Positions 34,860 to 43,208 of a stretch of 64,000 bases of DNA are shown piece by piece (the stretch's first letter is position 1; each line of letters opens with the position of its first letter). The translations under genes were made by a program, and so were the position numbers. Location: contig NZ_JAFDVD010000008.1 in NCBI RefSeq assembly GCF_016887965.1, positions 307,769-371,768 of the forward strand, written 5' to 3'. This DNA comes from Phycicoccus sonneratiae (GTDB taxonomy: Bacteria; Actinomycetota; Actinomycetes; Actinomycetales; Dermatophilaceae). The notes beneath the pieces were generated by a model. That model searched no databases. It was not told the DNA's origin and saw only the letters and a program-made list of their open reading frames with translations.

Positions 34860-35879
34860 GTGCGCACCGTGCTGACCCGTGGGGAGTGGACCGCCCTCGA
34901 GGCCGCCCACGCCGCCCGCGTCGACGCCGCCACCGCCGGCCACCGGGAGCGCCGGGCCGATGGACGCACGCATCCGGTCGAGGACTTCCTCTTCCGCTAC
35001 TACAACCACTCCCCCGCACGGCTGCGGCGGTGGCACCCCGGCGCCGGCGTCGTCCTCGAGGACGCGGCGGGCACCGAGCGCGCCGGGTGGCGGCACCACC
35101 GCGTCGTCGGCGACGGCGTCGAGCTCGACGTCGGCTCGTTCCTCGCGGCGCGCGGGTCGACCGTCGCCTTCGTCGGCGGCCTCCTCGAGGCGACGCTGTC
35201 GCGACCCCCGCACCTCGGTTGCTTCGGGCTGCACGAGTGGGCGATGGTGCACCGGGTGCCCGCGGACGACGTCCGGCACGCGGGCTGGCCGCTGCGCCTC
35301 GGGGAGCGCGGGACCGACGAGGTCGTCGAGCGGCACACCGTCCGCTGCACCCACTTCGACGCCTTCCGCTTCTTCACCCCGTCGGCCGCCCCGCTCAACC
35401 AGCTGCGGCCGACCCGCGAGACCCAGGCCGCCCTCGAGCAGCCGGGCTGCCTCCACGCCGGGATGGACGTCTACAAGTGGGCGTTCAAGCTCGCGCCCCT
35501 CGTGCCGAGCGACCTCACCGCCGACGCCTTCGACCTCGCGCGCGACATCCGGGTGCTCGACATGCAGGCCTCGCCCTACGACCTGCGCGAGCTCGGCTAC
35601 GAGCCGGTGCGCATCGAGACGCCCGAGGGCAAGGCCGAGTACCTGGGGCGGCAGCGGGCCTTCACCGTGCGCTCGAACGCGTTGCGCCGCAGGCTTCTCG
35701 GCGTCCTCGAGGCCGCTGACGCTCGCGCGGCCCCGGGTCACGCAGAGGCGGCGAAGAACCAGTCGAGGCGTCGTTCGAGCACGGAGTCGCCCGGTAGGGA
35801 AGACCCGGCCACGGGGAGGTCAGGAGGCGGATGCGTCTCGCTGCCCCATCCGAGCAGTGGTGGGGCCAGGGAGCGGTAG
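34860..35879 (+). CDS. actinobacterial 3-methyladenine DNA glycosylase-like protein with run-on C-terminus
   Basis: A 339-residue protein. Residues 1-290 match an actinobacterial family usually labelled 3-methyladenine DNA glycosylase: LTRGEWTALEAAHAARVDA, HPVEDFLFRYYNHSPARLRR, CFGLHEWAMVHR, HFDAFRFFTPSAAPLN and GMDVYKWAFKLAPLVPSDL. That activity is annotation by habit; I see no helix-hairpin-helix. The family ends near LLGVLEAADA; here the frame runs on for about 50 residues of low-complexity sequence that is antisense to the end of the HNH gene (142-bp overlap), so a stop codon may have been lost. TACCGT six bases upstream fixes the GTG start. Confidence 0.78.
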   Translation: MRTVLTRGEWTALEAAHAARVDAATAGHRERRADGRTHPVEDFLFRYYNHSPARLRRWHPGAGVVLEDAAGTERAGWRHHRVVGDGVELDVGSFLAARGSTVAFVGGLLEATLSRPPHLGCFGLHEWAMVHRVPADDVRHAGWPLRLGERGTDEVVERHTVRCTHFDAFRFFTPSAAPLNQLRPTRETQAALEQPGCLHAGMDVYKWAFKLAPLVPSDLTADAFDLARDIRVLDMQASPYDLRELGYEPVRIETPEGKAEYLGRQRAFTVRSNALRRRLLGVLEAADARAAPGHAEAAKNQSRRRSSTESPGREDPATGRSGGGCVSLPHPSSGGARER

Positions 35880-37129
35880 GAGTGCCCGGTCGGGGTCCGG
35901 GTCACGATCTCGTGGGGTGAGGCGCGCTCGACGACGACCTCCCAGCCCGGCGCCTCCTTGACGAGGTTGCACCGGGAGCACTTCCCGTTGCCGTTCAGCG
36001 CGCTGGTGGAGCCGCCGTCGCGGGCCGGGTGGGCGTGGTCGGCGTGGACGATCGGTGCGTCGCAGAAGGGGGTGGTGCACACGTCGTCGCGCAGGACGAC
36101 CATCCGGCGGAGCCCACCGAGGAAGACGCGGCGGCGGGAGTCCATCGCGACCAGGTCGCGGCCGTCGGGGCTCGTGTACAGCCGGCGCAGCCACGCGGAT
36201 GCGGGGCCGGCCCCCCGGACCCAGGCGCGCGCGACCGGCGCGGGCACGGACCCGTGGGCGGGGATGCGGGCCGGCTCGTCGACGGACCGGTGGGGGTCGC
36301 CAGTACCGAGGAGGGCACGGTCGGTGATGACGAGCTGCACCTCGACGGGCTGCATCCGGCCCGGGAACACCCCGGACAACAGGCCGAGGGCGGTGTCGGC
36401 ACTCACCGCTCCGACCCCGCGGCCCTCGGGGGCCTCCTCCGCGCACTGCCCGCCGACGACGCTGCGAGCCCTGCGCAGGAGTGCCGCGTGAGCGCCGACG
36501 ACCTCCCGCAGGGGCCCGAGCACCGTCAGGTAGGCCATGCCGTCCGGGGCCGGGCGGACGGTCACCCGGCGGCTCCTCACCGCGGCCTCCATCCGACGGA
36601 CCACGGACCCCGCGTCCAGCTCGGCCGCGACGCGCGCGGCGGCCCGCCCGGCCGCCCGGGCGGAGAGGTGCGGCAGGGCGCTCGCGATGCGGCGGTCCAC
36701 CTCGCCGCGGTCCTCACGGGTCAGCGTGGCGGTCTCGCGGACGACCTCGACAGCAGCCCGCTCGTCGACCAGCCCGCCGGTGAGCGCCGCCATGAGACAC
36801 GGCAGCTCGTGGACCAGCGCCCGTGACAAGCCGACGAAGCGGTCTCCGCTGCTCGGCGCCTCCCGGCGGGCCAGTGCGACCTCCGACCCCACGGAGCGGG
36901 CCACGTCCTGCGGTGCCGCGACCTCGCGTGACAGCCGCAGCGCGTCCGTGGCCCGCGCCTGGCAGGCCGCGGCAGCGCCCTTGAGCCGCTCGAGCTCGCA
37001 GACCAGGGCGACGCGCTCGTGGTCGCTCAGGGCACCCGCGTCGAGGGTCGCCAAGGATGCTCGAAGTCCGGCGACCACGGCGGAGGGTGCAGCATCAGCA
37101 CGCCTCTCCTGCACCGTGATCGGCTCCAT
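35738..37129 (-). CDS. DUF222/HNH endonuclease domain protein
   Basis: A 463-residue protein of the actinobacterial DUF222-HNH (13E12-repeat-like) family. An N-terminal helical DUF222 region (about 20-320) is followed by an HNH motif at CTTPFCDAPIVHADHAHPA, DGGSTSALNGNGKCSRCN and the closing TPTGHSYRSLAPP. Family members are multicopy, probably DNA-cutting or DNA-binding, and of unknown role. The start ATG is at 37129. It is convergent with, and overlaps, the glycosylase-like gene. Confidence 0.88.
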   Translation of the reverse strand: MEPITVQERRADAAPSAVVAGLRASLATLDAGALSDHERVALVCELERLKGAAAACQARATDALRLSREVAAPQDVARSVGSEVALARREAPSSGDRFVGLSRALVHELPCLMAALTGGLVDERAAVEVVRETATLTREDRGEVDRRIASALPHLSARAAGRAAARVAAELDAGSVVRRMEAAVRSRRVTVRPAPDGMAYLTVLGPLREVVGAHAALLRRARSVVGGQCAEEAPEGRGVGAVSADTALGLLSGVFPGRMQPVEVQLVITDRALLGTGDPHRSVDEPARIPAHGSVPAPVARAWVRGAGPASAWLRRLYTSPDGRDLVAMDSRRRVFLGGLRRMVVLRDDVCTTPFCDAPIVHADHAHPARDGGSTSALNGNGKCSRCNLVKEAPGWEVVVERASPHEIVTRTPTGHSYRSLAPPLLGWGSETHPPPDLPVAGSSLPGDSVLERRLDWFFAASA

Positions 37130-37400
37130 GGTCCCCGCCTTCCCTGTGCCTCTCACCCTAGACGTGACCACTGACAGGCCACCTGACCGACGCCACCGGC
37201 GCACGCCGCCGTCCTCGGCGCTCGCCGGTCCCACTCTCATCGCGGCGGGGTGGTACACATCGACTGATCGCGGTCTGACCGGGCGGTCGGTGCAGTCCTC
37301 GTGTGCTGGGTCGTCGAACCGGACGGCTGGTGCCGTCGAGACCGGCGGCAGAGCCTCCACCCGCACCCTCGATTCCGGATCAGCCCTCTATCGTCGGTCC
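37130..37400. other. divergent intergenic region
   Basis: A 271-nt region between the HNH gene and the PhnB-like gene. The only site I can support is TATCGT at 37389-37394, six bases before the ATG at 37401, a leaderless-type -10 box. Nothing else is recognised. Confidence 0.4.
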
Positions 37401-37811
37401 ATGACTACTCGACTGAACCCCTACCTGAGCTTCGCGGGTGACGCCTCGGCCGCCCTGGCGTTCTACCAGGACGTGTTCGGCGGAGATCTCACGATCAACC
37501 ACTTCGGCGACTTCGGCACCGACGACCACGGCATCGGCGACCAGGTCATGCACGGCCGGCTGGACACAGCGTCTGGCCTCACGCTGATGGCCGCCGACAT
37601 GCTGCCGGGCCAGTCGTTGCAGCCCGGAAACTACCTCGCGGTCAGCCTCGGCGGGGACGACACCGAGGAACTGCGCGGCTACTGGCAGGCGCTGTCGGAC
37701 GGCGGGACCGTGACGGTCGACCTGGCCACCCAGCCGTGGGGCGACGAGTTCGGGATGTGCGTCGACCGGTTCGGGACCTCGTGGCTGGTCAACATCGCCG
37801 CGGGCGGCTGA
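37401..37811 (+). CDS. PhnB-like VOC protein
   Basis: A 136-residue VOC-fold protein of the PhnB/YjdN group: LNPYLSFAGDASAALAFYQDVFGG, DQVMHGRLDTASGLTLMAAD, LSDGGTVTVDLATQPWGDEFG and DRFGTSWLVNI. The biochemical role is unknown. It is a single gene at the left edge of a stretch with lower GC than the rest of the window. Confidence 0.87.
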   Translation: MTTRLNPYLSFAGDASAALAFYQDVFGGDLTINHFGDFGTDDHGIGDQVMHGRLDTASGLTLMAADMLPGQSLQPGNYLAVSLGGDDTEELRGYWQALSDGGTVTVDLATQPWGDEFGMCVDRFGTSWLVNIAAGG

Positions 37812-38139
37812 CCGACCCGATCCGCCCTGCGCCCGGTCGGTCAGGCTGTCCGTCAGAACCGCAGGTCGACGATGCCGCGCCCCGGCGGCAGTCACCACGC
37901 GCTCGAACCTCGCCACCGGCCGCTCGGCCCAGCGATCGACCACGCCCAGACGGCCGCAAGGGTGTGCAGGGCGCAGGCACGACCGGCGGTATGAGCGGAC
38001 GATTCCCCGAACGATCTCGCGTGACGTCTTCCGAGTCGGCCATGACCGGGCCGGGCAGATCGCCCAATCACGAGCGATTCAACATGTCACGCTGTACGGG
38101 CCAGGGCTTGCAAGGTTGGCTGCTGAGGGAGCGAGTGGG
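37812..38139. other. gap without recognised features
   Basis: A 328-nt stretch between the PhnB-like gene and the next coding region. GC is visibly lower than in the core genes. I find no tRNA, no convincing promoter and no inverted repeat. Open frames crossing it lack coding character. Confidence 0.4.
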
Positions 38140-39261
38140 GTGGAAGTTGACCGCGCGTCCATCAAGAGGACGCACGACGTGCTGGGTGCCGAGGGGACCT
38201 ACCTCATCGCCCTACGCGGCGCCGGACCGATCGAACTGTCCATGCTCGACGCTGCGTTGCCTGACGAACCCGATGCGCCGCACAACGGCGGCTGGTTCGC
38301 AGGTTCCCGAAGCTATCTCCTCCTCGCCGAGGGGACGCCGGAGCAGGTCGACCCGTGGCTGGACCGGGTCGTGCAGTCGCTGGCCGATGCAGGGGTCCGT
38401 GGCACATTGGGTGGCGCGGGGGGCGTGGCGCCGCCGATGTGGACGCGCGAGGCATTCCAGCGGGCGCCGACCTTCTTCGCCCTCATCGGTTTCCGACCTG
38501 GCCCCGGCGCGGGACCGTACGACGGCTGGACACCCGACGAAGACGCTCGCGCGCTCGCCGTTGACCTGGCCTGCGACTGGGTCGACGTCGCCGGCGCAAC
38601 GCTCGTCGTCCACGCAGACCTGCGAGCCGCCCTGCCAGCAGACCGAGCAACCGTGGCCAATGTGATGGCCGGTGACGTGCGTCGTCATGGATCAGCCAGC
38701 GCCACCGGATACCTTAAGGACGAGATGGTGGTCCGGATGGCCTCCTTCCAAAGTCCAGCAGCCCTCAGCTTGATGCACCAGACACTTGGCGAGTGGCGGC
38801 CCTTCGTCGACCAAGCGCGCGACACCTTCCGCACGATGTCACTCGACGAGGTCACGATCGGCATGACATCGAGCCAGTCGTGGGGACTGCTGATGCAACC
38901 CCCCGCCCGGAGCGACAGTCCGTTCAACGGCCGGGCCTACCAGTACCACCCCGAGCGCTGGCACGAGTTCTTGCTCGACCCCAGCGGGATCCAGCTCTTG
39001 ACCAACCAGCACCTCGAGAAGGCGAACGATCTTTCAGCTTGGAGTACTCAGCGCGTCGACGACGGGCACGTCCTCGTCGAAGCGCGCGACCTCGGCGCGT
39101 GGTACGAGCCCATCGCAGCAGGCGAACCGATCCCTGACGCGCTGCTGAGCGCGGCCCGCAATGACTTTGGCGAGATGATCCTCACCCCAGCCCGTGCGCA
39201 GGAGCTGGGGCTAGCGGCCAAACCCTCCCGCCGAGCCAGCAACGCTGCACCGGAGGGCTAG
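38140..39261 (+). CDS. hypothetical protein of lower GC
   Basis: A 373-residue soluble protein that I do not recognise. It shows TYLIALRGAGPIELSMLDAA, a tryptophan-rich middle (MWTREAFQRAPTFFALIGF, YDGWTPDEDARALAVDLACDW) and a C-terminal SPFNGRAYQYHPERWHEFLL segment. No signal peptide or membrane segment is seen. The GTG at 38140 has GAGGGA upstream; a TTG at 38116 would add eight residues. Codon third positions are less GC-rich than in neighbours, suggesting acquisition. An immunity-type or phage-related role is possible but unsupported. Confidence 0.6.
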   Translation: MEVDRASIKRTHDVLGAEGTYLIALRGAGPIELSMLDAALPDEPDAPHNGGWFAGSRSYLLLAEGTPEQVDPWLDRVVQSLADAGVRGTLGGAGGVAPPMWTREAFQRAPTFFALIGFRPGPGAGPYDGWTPDEDARALAVDLACDWVDVAGATLVVHADLRAALPADRATVANVMAGDVRRHGSASATGYLKDEMVVRMASFQSPAALSLMHQTLGEWRPFVDQARDTFRTMSLDEVTIGMTSSQSWGLLMQPPARSDSPFNGRAYQYHPERWHEFLLDPSGIQLLTNQHLEKANDLSAWSTQRVDDGHVLVEARDLGAWYEPIAAGEPIPDALLSAARNDFGEMILTPARAQELGLAAKPSRRASNAAPEG

Positions 39262-39346
39262 GTCGATTGCCTCCCCTCCTCGAGACCGCACGTCACGATC
39301 TGCGGCATGAGCGTGCCATTTCCCGCGGGGCTGCGAGGATGCCGCG

Positions 39347-39748
39347 ATGGATCTGATCTACGGCCTCTGCCGCCTTTTGATCAGCGGGGAGGATGTCGAA
39401 CTTTCCGGGACACCCGATGCCCTCGACGGGCTGGCCGCCGAGTTGGAGAACGCAGTGGACGACTCCGCGCTCACGGTGTCTGGCGGCGGCGTTGGCTTGA
39501 AACGAACGACGGGAACCCTGCTGAAGGTCTCGTTGGATGGCACTACCCTCTGGATCGAGGGCAACAGTGAGGCGCGAGACATGGTGCTATCTGCTATGCG
39601 CGGCATTGCACAAGCGGCTCGACAGTCAGGCCCATCCGAAGTCAGTCGCCATGTTCATATCGAGTACCTCGGCGAATCCGACCAGTGGAGAGACCCAAAC
39701 ACGATTCTTTTGGTCTTGGCCGTTCAAGGCCCCGACCAGTCGGGCTAA
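39347..39748 (+). CDS. hypothetical protein, possibly Imm32-like
   Basis: A 133-residue protein with LISGEDVELSGTPDALDGLA near the N-terminus and SRHVHIEYLGES followed by NTILLVLAVQG at the end. The order of a substitution-tolerant beta strand, an HxHIE motif and a hydrophobic strand recalls immunity proteins of polymorphic toxin systems (Imm32 group); I consider that only a possibility. GC is low for the window. GAGGAT lies six bases before the ATG. No toxin gene is adjacent. Confidence 0.5.
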   Translation: MDLIYGLCRLLISGEDVELSGTPDALDGLAAELENAVDDSALTVSGGGVGLKRTTGTLLKVSLDGTTLWIEGNSEARDMVLSAMRGIAQAARQSGPSEVSRHVHIEYLGESDQWRDPNTILLVLAVQGPDQSG

Positions 39749-39933
39749 CTCGACGCACCCTCATCGGCATGTGAGGTGAGTTCGCGGATCGACGTGTAGC
39801 CCTCTGTGGTCGCAGTGACGCGGGCCGCTGCCCGGCCACCACCGGCTACGTCCGGGCCGGCGGCGTGGCCCGCGGGTCGGACACCGCGTCACGGAGCCCC
39901 CACAACGGTGCAGTGAGTGCAAGGGTCGAGGTC
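39749..39933. other. intergenic region with an outer dyad
   Basis: Upstream of the MFS gene. GTGACGCGG (39815-39823) and CCGCGTCAC (39884-39892) form an outer inverted repeat around a GC-rich core that can fold further. No known RNA family is recognised. Confidence 0.3.
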
Positions 39934-41265
39934 ATGGCTTCGAGCGAACGCACCGCCACCCACGACGACACCACCCCTCCCCCGACGCCGACCCCGACCC
40001 CGACCCCGACCCCGGCCGAGGTCGCGCGGGCCCGGAAGGCGGTCATCGCCTCGTCGGTCGGCAACGCCCTCGAGTGGTTCGACGTCATCGTCTACTCGAG
40101 CTTCGCCGTGGTCATCAGTGAGCTGTTCTTCCCCGAGGTCTCCGGCTTCGCCGCGCTGATGTTCACCTTCCTCACCTTCGCGGTCTCCTACCTCGTGCGT
40201 CCGCTCGGGGCGGCCGTCATCGGCAACTGGGCCGACCGGCACGGCCGCAAGCGCGCACTCTCGGCGACCATCCTCCTCATGATGCTCGGCACCGGGCTCA
40301 TGGCCGTCGCCCCGACGGCCGCCGTCGTCGGTCCGGTCGCCGGCGGACTCTGGCTGCTCGCCTCCCGTCTCGTGCAGGGGTTCTCGGCCGGCGGCGAGTT
40401 CGGCACCGCCACCACCTTCCTCGTCGAGAGCGCCCCCGACCGCAAGGCGTTCTACGGCAGCTGGCAGGTCGCCACCCAGGGCGCCGCCCTCCTGCTCGCC
40501 TCGGCGTTCGGGTTCGGGCTGACGACGTTCCTGTCGCACGACGCCCTCTACACCTGGGGCTGGCGGGTGCCGTTCCTCGTCGGGATGCTCATCGGCCCCG
40601 TCGGCTGGTACATCCGCCGGCGGATGGACGAGACCGAGGACTTCGAGCGGGCCGAGAAGCTCGACTCACCGCTCGGCTCGGCGCTGAGCACCCACCTGAC
40701 CCGCGTCCTCACCGCGGCCGGCGCCGTGGCGCTCGCCTCGCTGTCGGTCTACCTCATCCTCTACATGCCGACCTTCGCGGTGAAGAGCCTCGGGCTGCCC
40801 TCGTACGCGGGCTACCTCGGCGGGATGATCGCCGGCGTCGTCACCCTCGTCGGGACCCCGTTCATCGGCCGGCTCGCCGACCGGGTCGGCCCCGGCCGGG
40901 TGATGCTCGTCGCCGCTGGCGCGGGCGCCGTGCTCGCGTGGCCGCTCTTCCAGCTCGTCGTCGGCGTGCCGAGCGTCGCCGTGCTCACCGTCGTGCAGGT
41001 CGTGTTCGGGGCCCTCATGGCGGCCTACTTCGGCCCGCTGCCGGGCCTGTACGCCGACCTCTTCCCGACCAACGTGCGCACGACCGGGATGGCCGTCGGC
41101 TACAACGTCGGCGTCCTCGTCTTCGGCGGGTTCACCGGGGCGATCTTCACGTTCCTCATCGAGGCGACGGGGTCGCGCACGGCGCCGAGCATCTACTTCG
41201 TCGTCATCGCCGTGCTGTCCTTCGTCACCGTCCTCCTCGCGCGGCGGCGCTTCGGGGTGCGCTGA
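39934..41265 (+). CDS. MHS-type MFS transporter (ProP/ShiA-like)
   Basis: A 443-residue major facilitator protein with 12 predicted helices. It starts with a Thr/Pro-repeat N-terminus (PTPTPTPTPTP), then VIASSVGNALEWFDVIVYSS, a signature of the metabolite:H+ symporter group, and the loop motif GNWADRHGRKRALSA; GRLADRVGPGR is the second-half equivalent. Family substrates are organic acids, shikimate, proline or betaine. The ATG at 39934 is chosen; a GTG at 39913 is in frame. It converges on cimA (12-nt gap). Confidence 0.88.
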   Translation: MASSERTATHDDTTPPPTPTPTPTPTPAEVARARKAVIASSVGNALEWFDVIVYSSFAVVISELFFPEVSGFAALMFTFLTFAVSYLVRPLGAAVIGNWADRHGRKRALSATILLMMLGTGLMAVAPTAAVVGPVAGGLWLLASRLVQGFSAGGEFGTATTFLVESAPDRKAFYGSWQVATQGAALLLASAFGFGLTTFLSHDALYTWGWRVPFLVGMLIGPVGWYIRRRMDETEDFERAEKLDSPLGSALSTHLTRVLTAAGAVALASLSVYLILYMPTFAVKSLGLPSYAGYLGGMIAGVVTLVGTPFIGRLADRVGPGRVMLVAAGAGAVLAWPLFQLVVGVPSVAVLTVVQVVFGALMAAYFGPLPGLYADLFPTNVRTTGMAVGYNVGVLVFGGFTGAIFTFLIEATGSRTAPSIYFVVIAVLSFVTVLLARRRFGVR

Positions 41266-41277
41266 GCGCCGGCGGGG

Positions 41278-42870
41278 TCAACGCGGGGCGACCCCGGCCC
41301 GCACCAGCCCGTAGGTGACCGACTCGACGAGGGCGTCCCAGCTCGCCTCGAGGATGTTCGCCGCGACCCCGATCGTCGTCCACGACGTCGTGCCGTCGGA
41401 GGTCTCGATGAGCACGCGCGTCACGGCGTCGGTGCCGTGGGCGGCGTCGAGGATGCGGACCTTGTAGTCGATGAGCTCGAGGTCGGCGATCTCCGGGTAG
41501 GTCGCCGAGAGCGCCGTGCGCAGCGCGTGGTCGAGCGCGTTGACCGGGCCGTTGCCCTCCCCGGTCTCGACGTGCCGCCGCTCGGCAGCACGCACCTTGA
41601 CGGTCGCCTCGGACAGCGCGTCCTCGTCGCCCCGCGCGTCGGTGATGACCCGCCAGGACTCGACCTCGAAGAAGGCCGGCAGGGTGCCGTCGACCTCGCG
41701 GCGCAGCAGCAGCTCGAAGCTCGCGTCGGCGGCGTCGAAGGTGTAGCCGCGCAGCTCCTTCTCCTTGACCGTGGCCAGCACGCGGCGCAGCGTCGCGGCG
41801 TCACCCTCGTCGCTGGAGTCGAGGGGGAACCCGAGCTCGCGCGACTTCAGCTCGATGGACGCCCGACCGGCCATGTCGGAGACGAGCATCCGCATGTCGT
41901 TGCCGACGCTCTTGGGGTCGAGGTGCTGGTAGAGGTCGGGGTCGACCTTGATGGCGCTCGCGTGCAGGCCGGCCTTGTGCGCGAAGGCGCTCGACCCGAC
42001 GTAGGGCTGGCGCGAGTACGCCGGGACGTTGGTGACCTCGGCGATGGCGTGTGCGATGCGGGTGGCGTCCTGGAGCCGGTGCGGCTCGAGGAGCTCGCGG
42101 CCCTGCTTGAGCTGGAGGTTGGCGACGACGGTGAGCAGGTCGGCGTTGCCGGTGCGCTCGCCGTAGCCGTTGATGGTGCCCTGCACGTGCGTGGCCCCGG
42201 CCTCGACCGCGGCCATCGAGTTGGCGACCGCGCAGCCGGTGTCGTTGTGGCAGTGGATGCCCACGCGCGCCCCGGTGCTGCCGACCACGTCCTCGACGAC
42301 GGCCGCGACCTCGCCCGGCAGCAGCCCGCCGTTGGTGTCGCACAGGGCCACCACCTCGGCCCCGGACTCGACCGCGGCGCGCACGGCCTCGAGCGCGTAG
42401 GCGCGGTCGGTGCGGTAGCCGTCGAAGAAGTGCTCGGCGTCGAGGAAGACCCGCCGCCCCTCGGCGCTCAGGAACGACACGGTGTCGCGGATCATCTCGA
42501 GGTTCTCGGCGAGGGTCGTGCGCAGCGCCCGCTCGACGTGACCGGTGTGCGACTTCGCGACGAGCGTGACCACCTGCGCCTGGCTGTCGAGCAGGGCGCG
42601 CACGAGCGGGTCGGACTCGGCCTTCCCGCCGGCCCGCCGGGTGGCCCCGAAGGCGGCGAGCGTGGCGTTGCGCAGCCGCAGGTCGCGCGCGGCCCGGGCG
42701 AAGAACTCGGTGTCCTTGGGGTTGGCGCCGGGCCAGCCGCCCTCGATGAAGCCGACGCCGAGGTCGTCGAGGTGGGACGCGATGGCCAGCTTGTCGGCCA
42801 CGGAGAGGTTGAGCCCCTCCTGCTGCGCGCCGTCGCGCAGGGTCGTGTCGTACACGTGCAGGTCGGTCAT
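41278..42870 (-). CDS. cimA: (R)-citramalate synthase
   Basis: A 530-residue CimA/LeuA-family synthase condensing pyruvate with acetyl-CoA to citramalate, the first step of the pyruvate route to isoleucine. The N-terminal LHVYDTTLRDGAQQEGLNLS, the metal site GIHCHNDTGCAVANS, GTINGYGERTGNADL and the C-terminal LeuA-dimer (allosteric) domain with LELIDYKVRILDAAHGTDAV are present. ATG at 42870 is preferred to ATG at 42879. The leader peptide at 43151-43107 and terminator just upstream supply Ile/Val-dependent attenuation, which supports the isoleucine role. Confidence 0.92.
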   Translation of the reverse strand: MTDLHVYDTTLRDGAQQEGLNLSVADKLAIASHLDDLGVGFIEGGWPGANPKDTEFFARAARDLRLRNATLAAFGATRRAGGKAESDPLVRALLDSQAQVVTLVAKSHTGHVERALRTTLAENLEMIRDTVSFLSAEGRRVFLDAEHFFDGYRTDRAYALEAVRAAVESGAEVVALCDTNGGLLPGEVAAVVEDVVGSTGARVGIHCHNDTGCAVANSMAAVEAGATHVQGTINGYGERTGNADLLTVVANLQLKQGRELLEPHRLQDATRIAHAIAEVTNVPAYSRQPYVGSSAFAHKAGLHASAIKVDPDLYQHLDPKSVGNDMRMLVSDMAGRASIELKSRELGFPLDSSDEGDAATLRRVLATVKEKELRGYTFDAADASFELLLRREVDGTLPAFFEVESWRVITDARGDEDALSEATVKVRAAERRHVETGEGNGPVNALDHALRTALSATYPEIADLELIDYKVRILDAAHGTDAVTRVLIETSDGTTSWTTIGVAANILEASWDALVESVTYGLVRAGVAPR

Positions 42871-42910
42871 CGGATCCATCCGCGGCTCGTGCCGGTCTCC
42901 CGGCGCCCTG

Positions 42911-42932
42911 CCCCGGCCCGGGTGGGCCGGGG
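42911..42932 (-). other. 9-bp hairpin in the cimA leader
   Basis: CCCCGGCCC (42911-42919) pairs with GGGCCGGGG (42924-42932) across a GGGT loop, about 40 nt before the cimA start. It may affect translation or pausing; no function is shown. Confidence 0.4.
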
Positions 42933-43053
42933 CGTCGACGCGTGCTGCTCGGTGCCCATCATCGTCCAGCGTCCGCCGGGTCGCCCGCGGGGGTGGGCGG
43001 GCGCCCGGTCCGCTCGGCGAGCCGTCCCCGTCCGGGTGACGTCCCGTCAAACG

Positions 43054-43080
43054 AAAAGACCCCCCGGGTGCGGGAGGTCT
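43054..43080 (-). terminator. intrinsic terminator of the cimA attenuator
   Basis: A nine-pair stem with one mismatch and a 6-nt loop is followed on the minus strand by TTTT (43057-43054). It is rare in this window to have a T-run at all. Confidence 0.8.
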
Positions 43081-43106
43081 GCGCGACGAGCTGGCTGCTC
43101 GTCGCG

Positions 43107-43151
43107 CTACACGATGATGATCGCGGCGGTGGCCGCGTCACGGAACGTCAC
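43107..43151 (-). CDS. cimA leader peptide
   Basis: A 14-residue peptide, GTG start at 43151, reading MTFRDAATAAIIIV and stopping at TAG. Three consecutive ATC codons and a GTG place Ile/Val demand right at the end, so a ribosome starved of charged tRNA-Ile would stall beside the first hairpin. It has no expected function other than sensing. Confidence 0.8.
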   Translation of the reverse strand: MTFRDAATAAIIIV

Positions 43152-43208
43152 CCGGTCAGCGTGGCACGCGGGCGCACGGGCGGCCAGCGGCCGTCCACAT
43201 CGTGGCCG

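Larger units (their letters stand above)
43054..43151 (-). promoter_or_regulatory. branched-chain amino acid attenuator of cimA
   Basis: Read on the minus strand: a 14-codon leader peptide with three Ile codons and a Val codon just before its stop; an 11-bp perfect hairpin (43107-43097 with 43091-43081) that begins in the stop codon; then a terminator stem AGACC-CCCC region (43080-43072 with 43065-43057, one mismatch) followed by TTTT. This is the classical layout of ribosome-mediated attenuation. Confidence 0.85.

Noticed and set aside
35738..37129. HNH protein as sign of a mobile intron or prophage
   Set aside because: DUF222-HNH genes are common single chromosomal genes in actinobacteria. 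No integrase, intron ends or att repeats are seen here.
39983..40016. CCGACC-type microsatellite as a regulatory repeat
   Set aside because: It is in frame within the MFS gene and simply encodes the Pro/Thr-repeat N-terminus.
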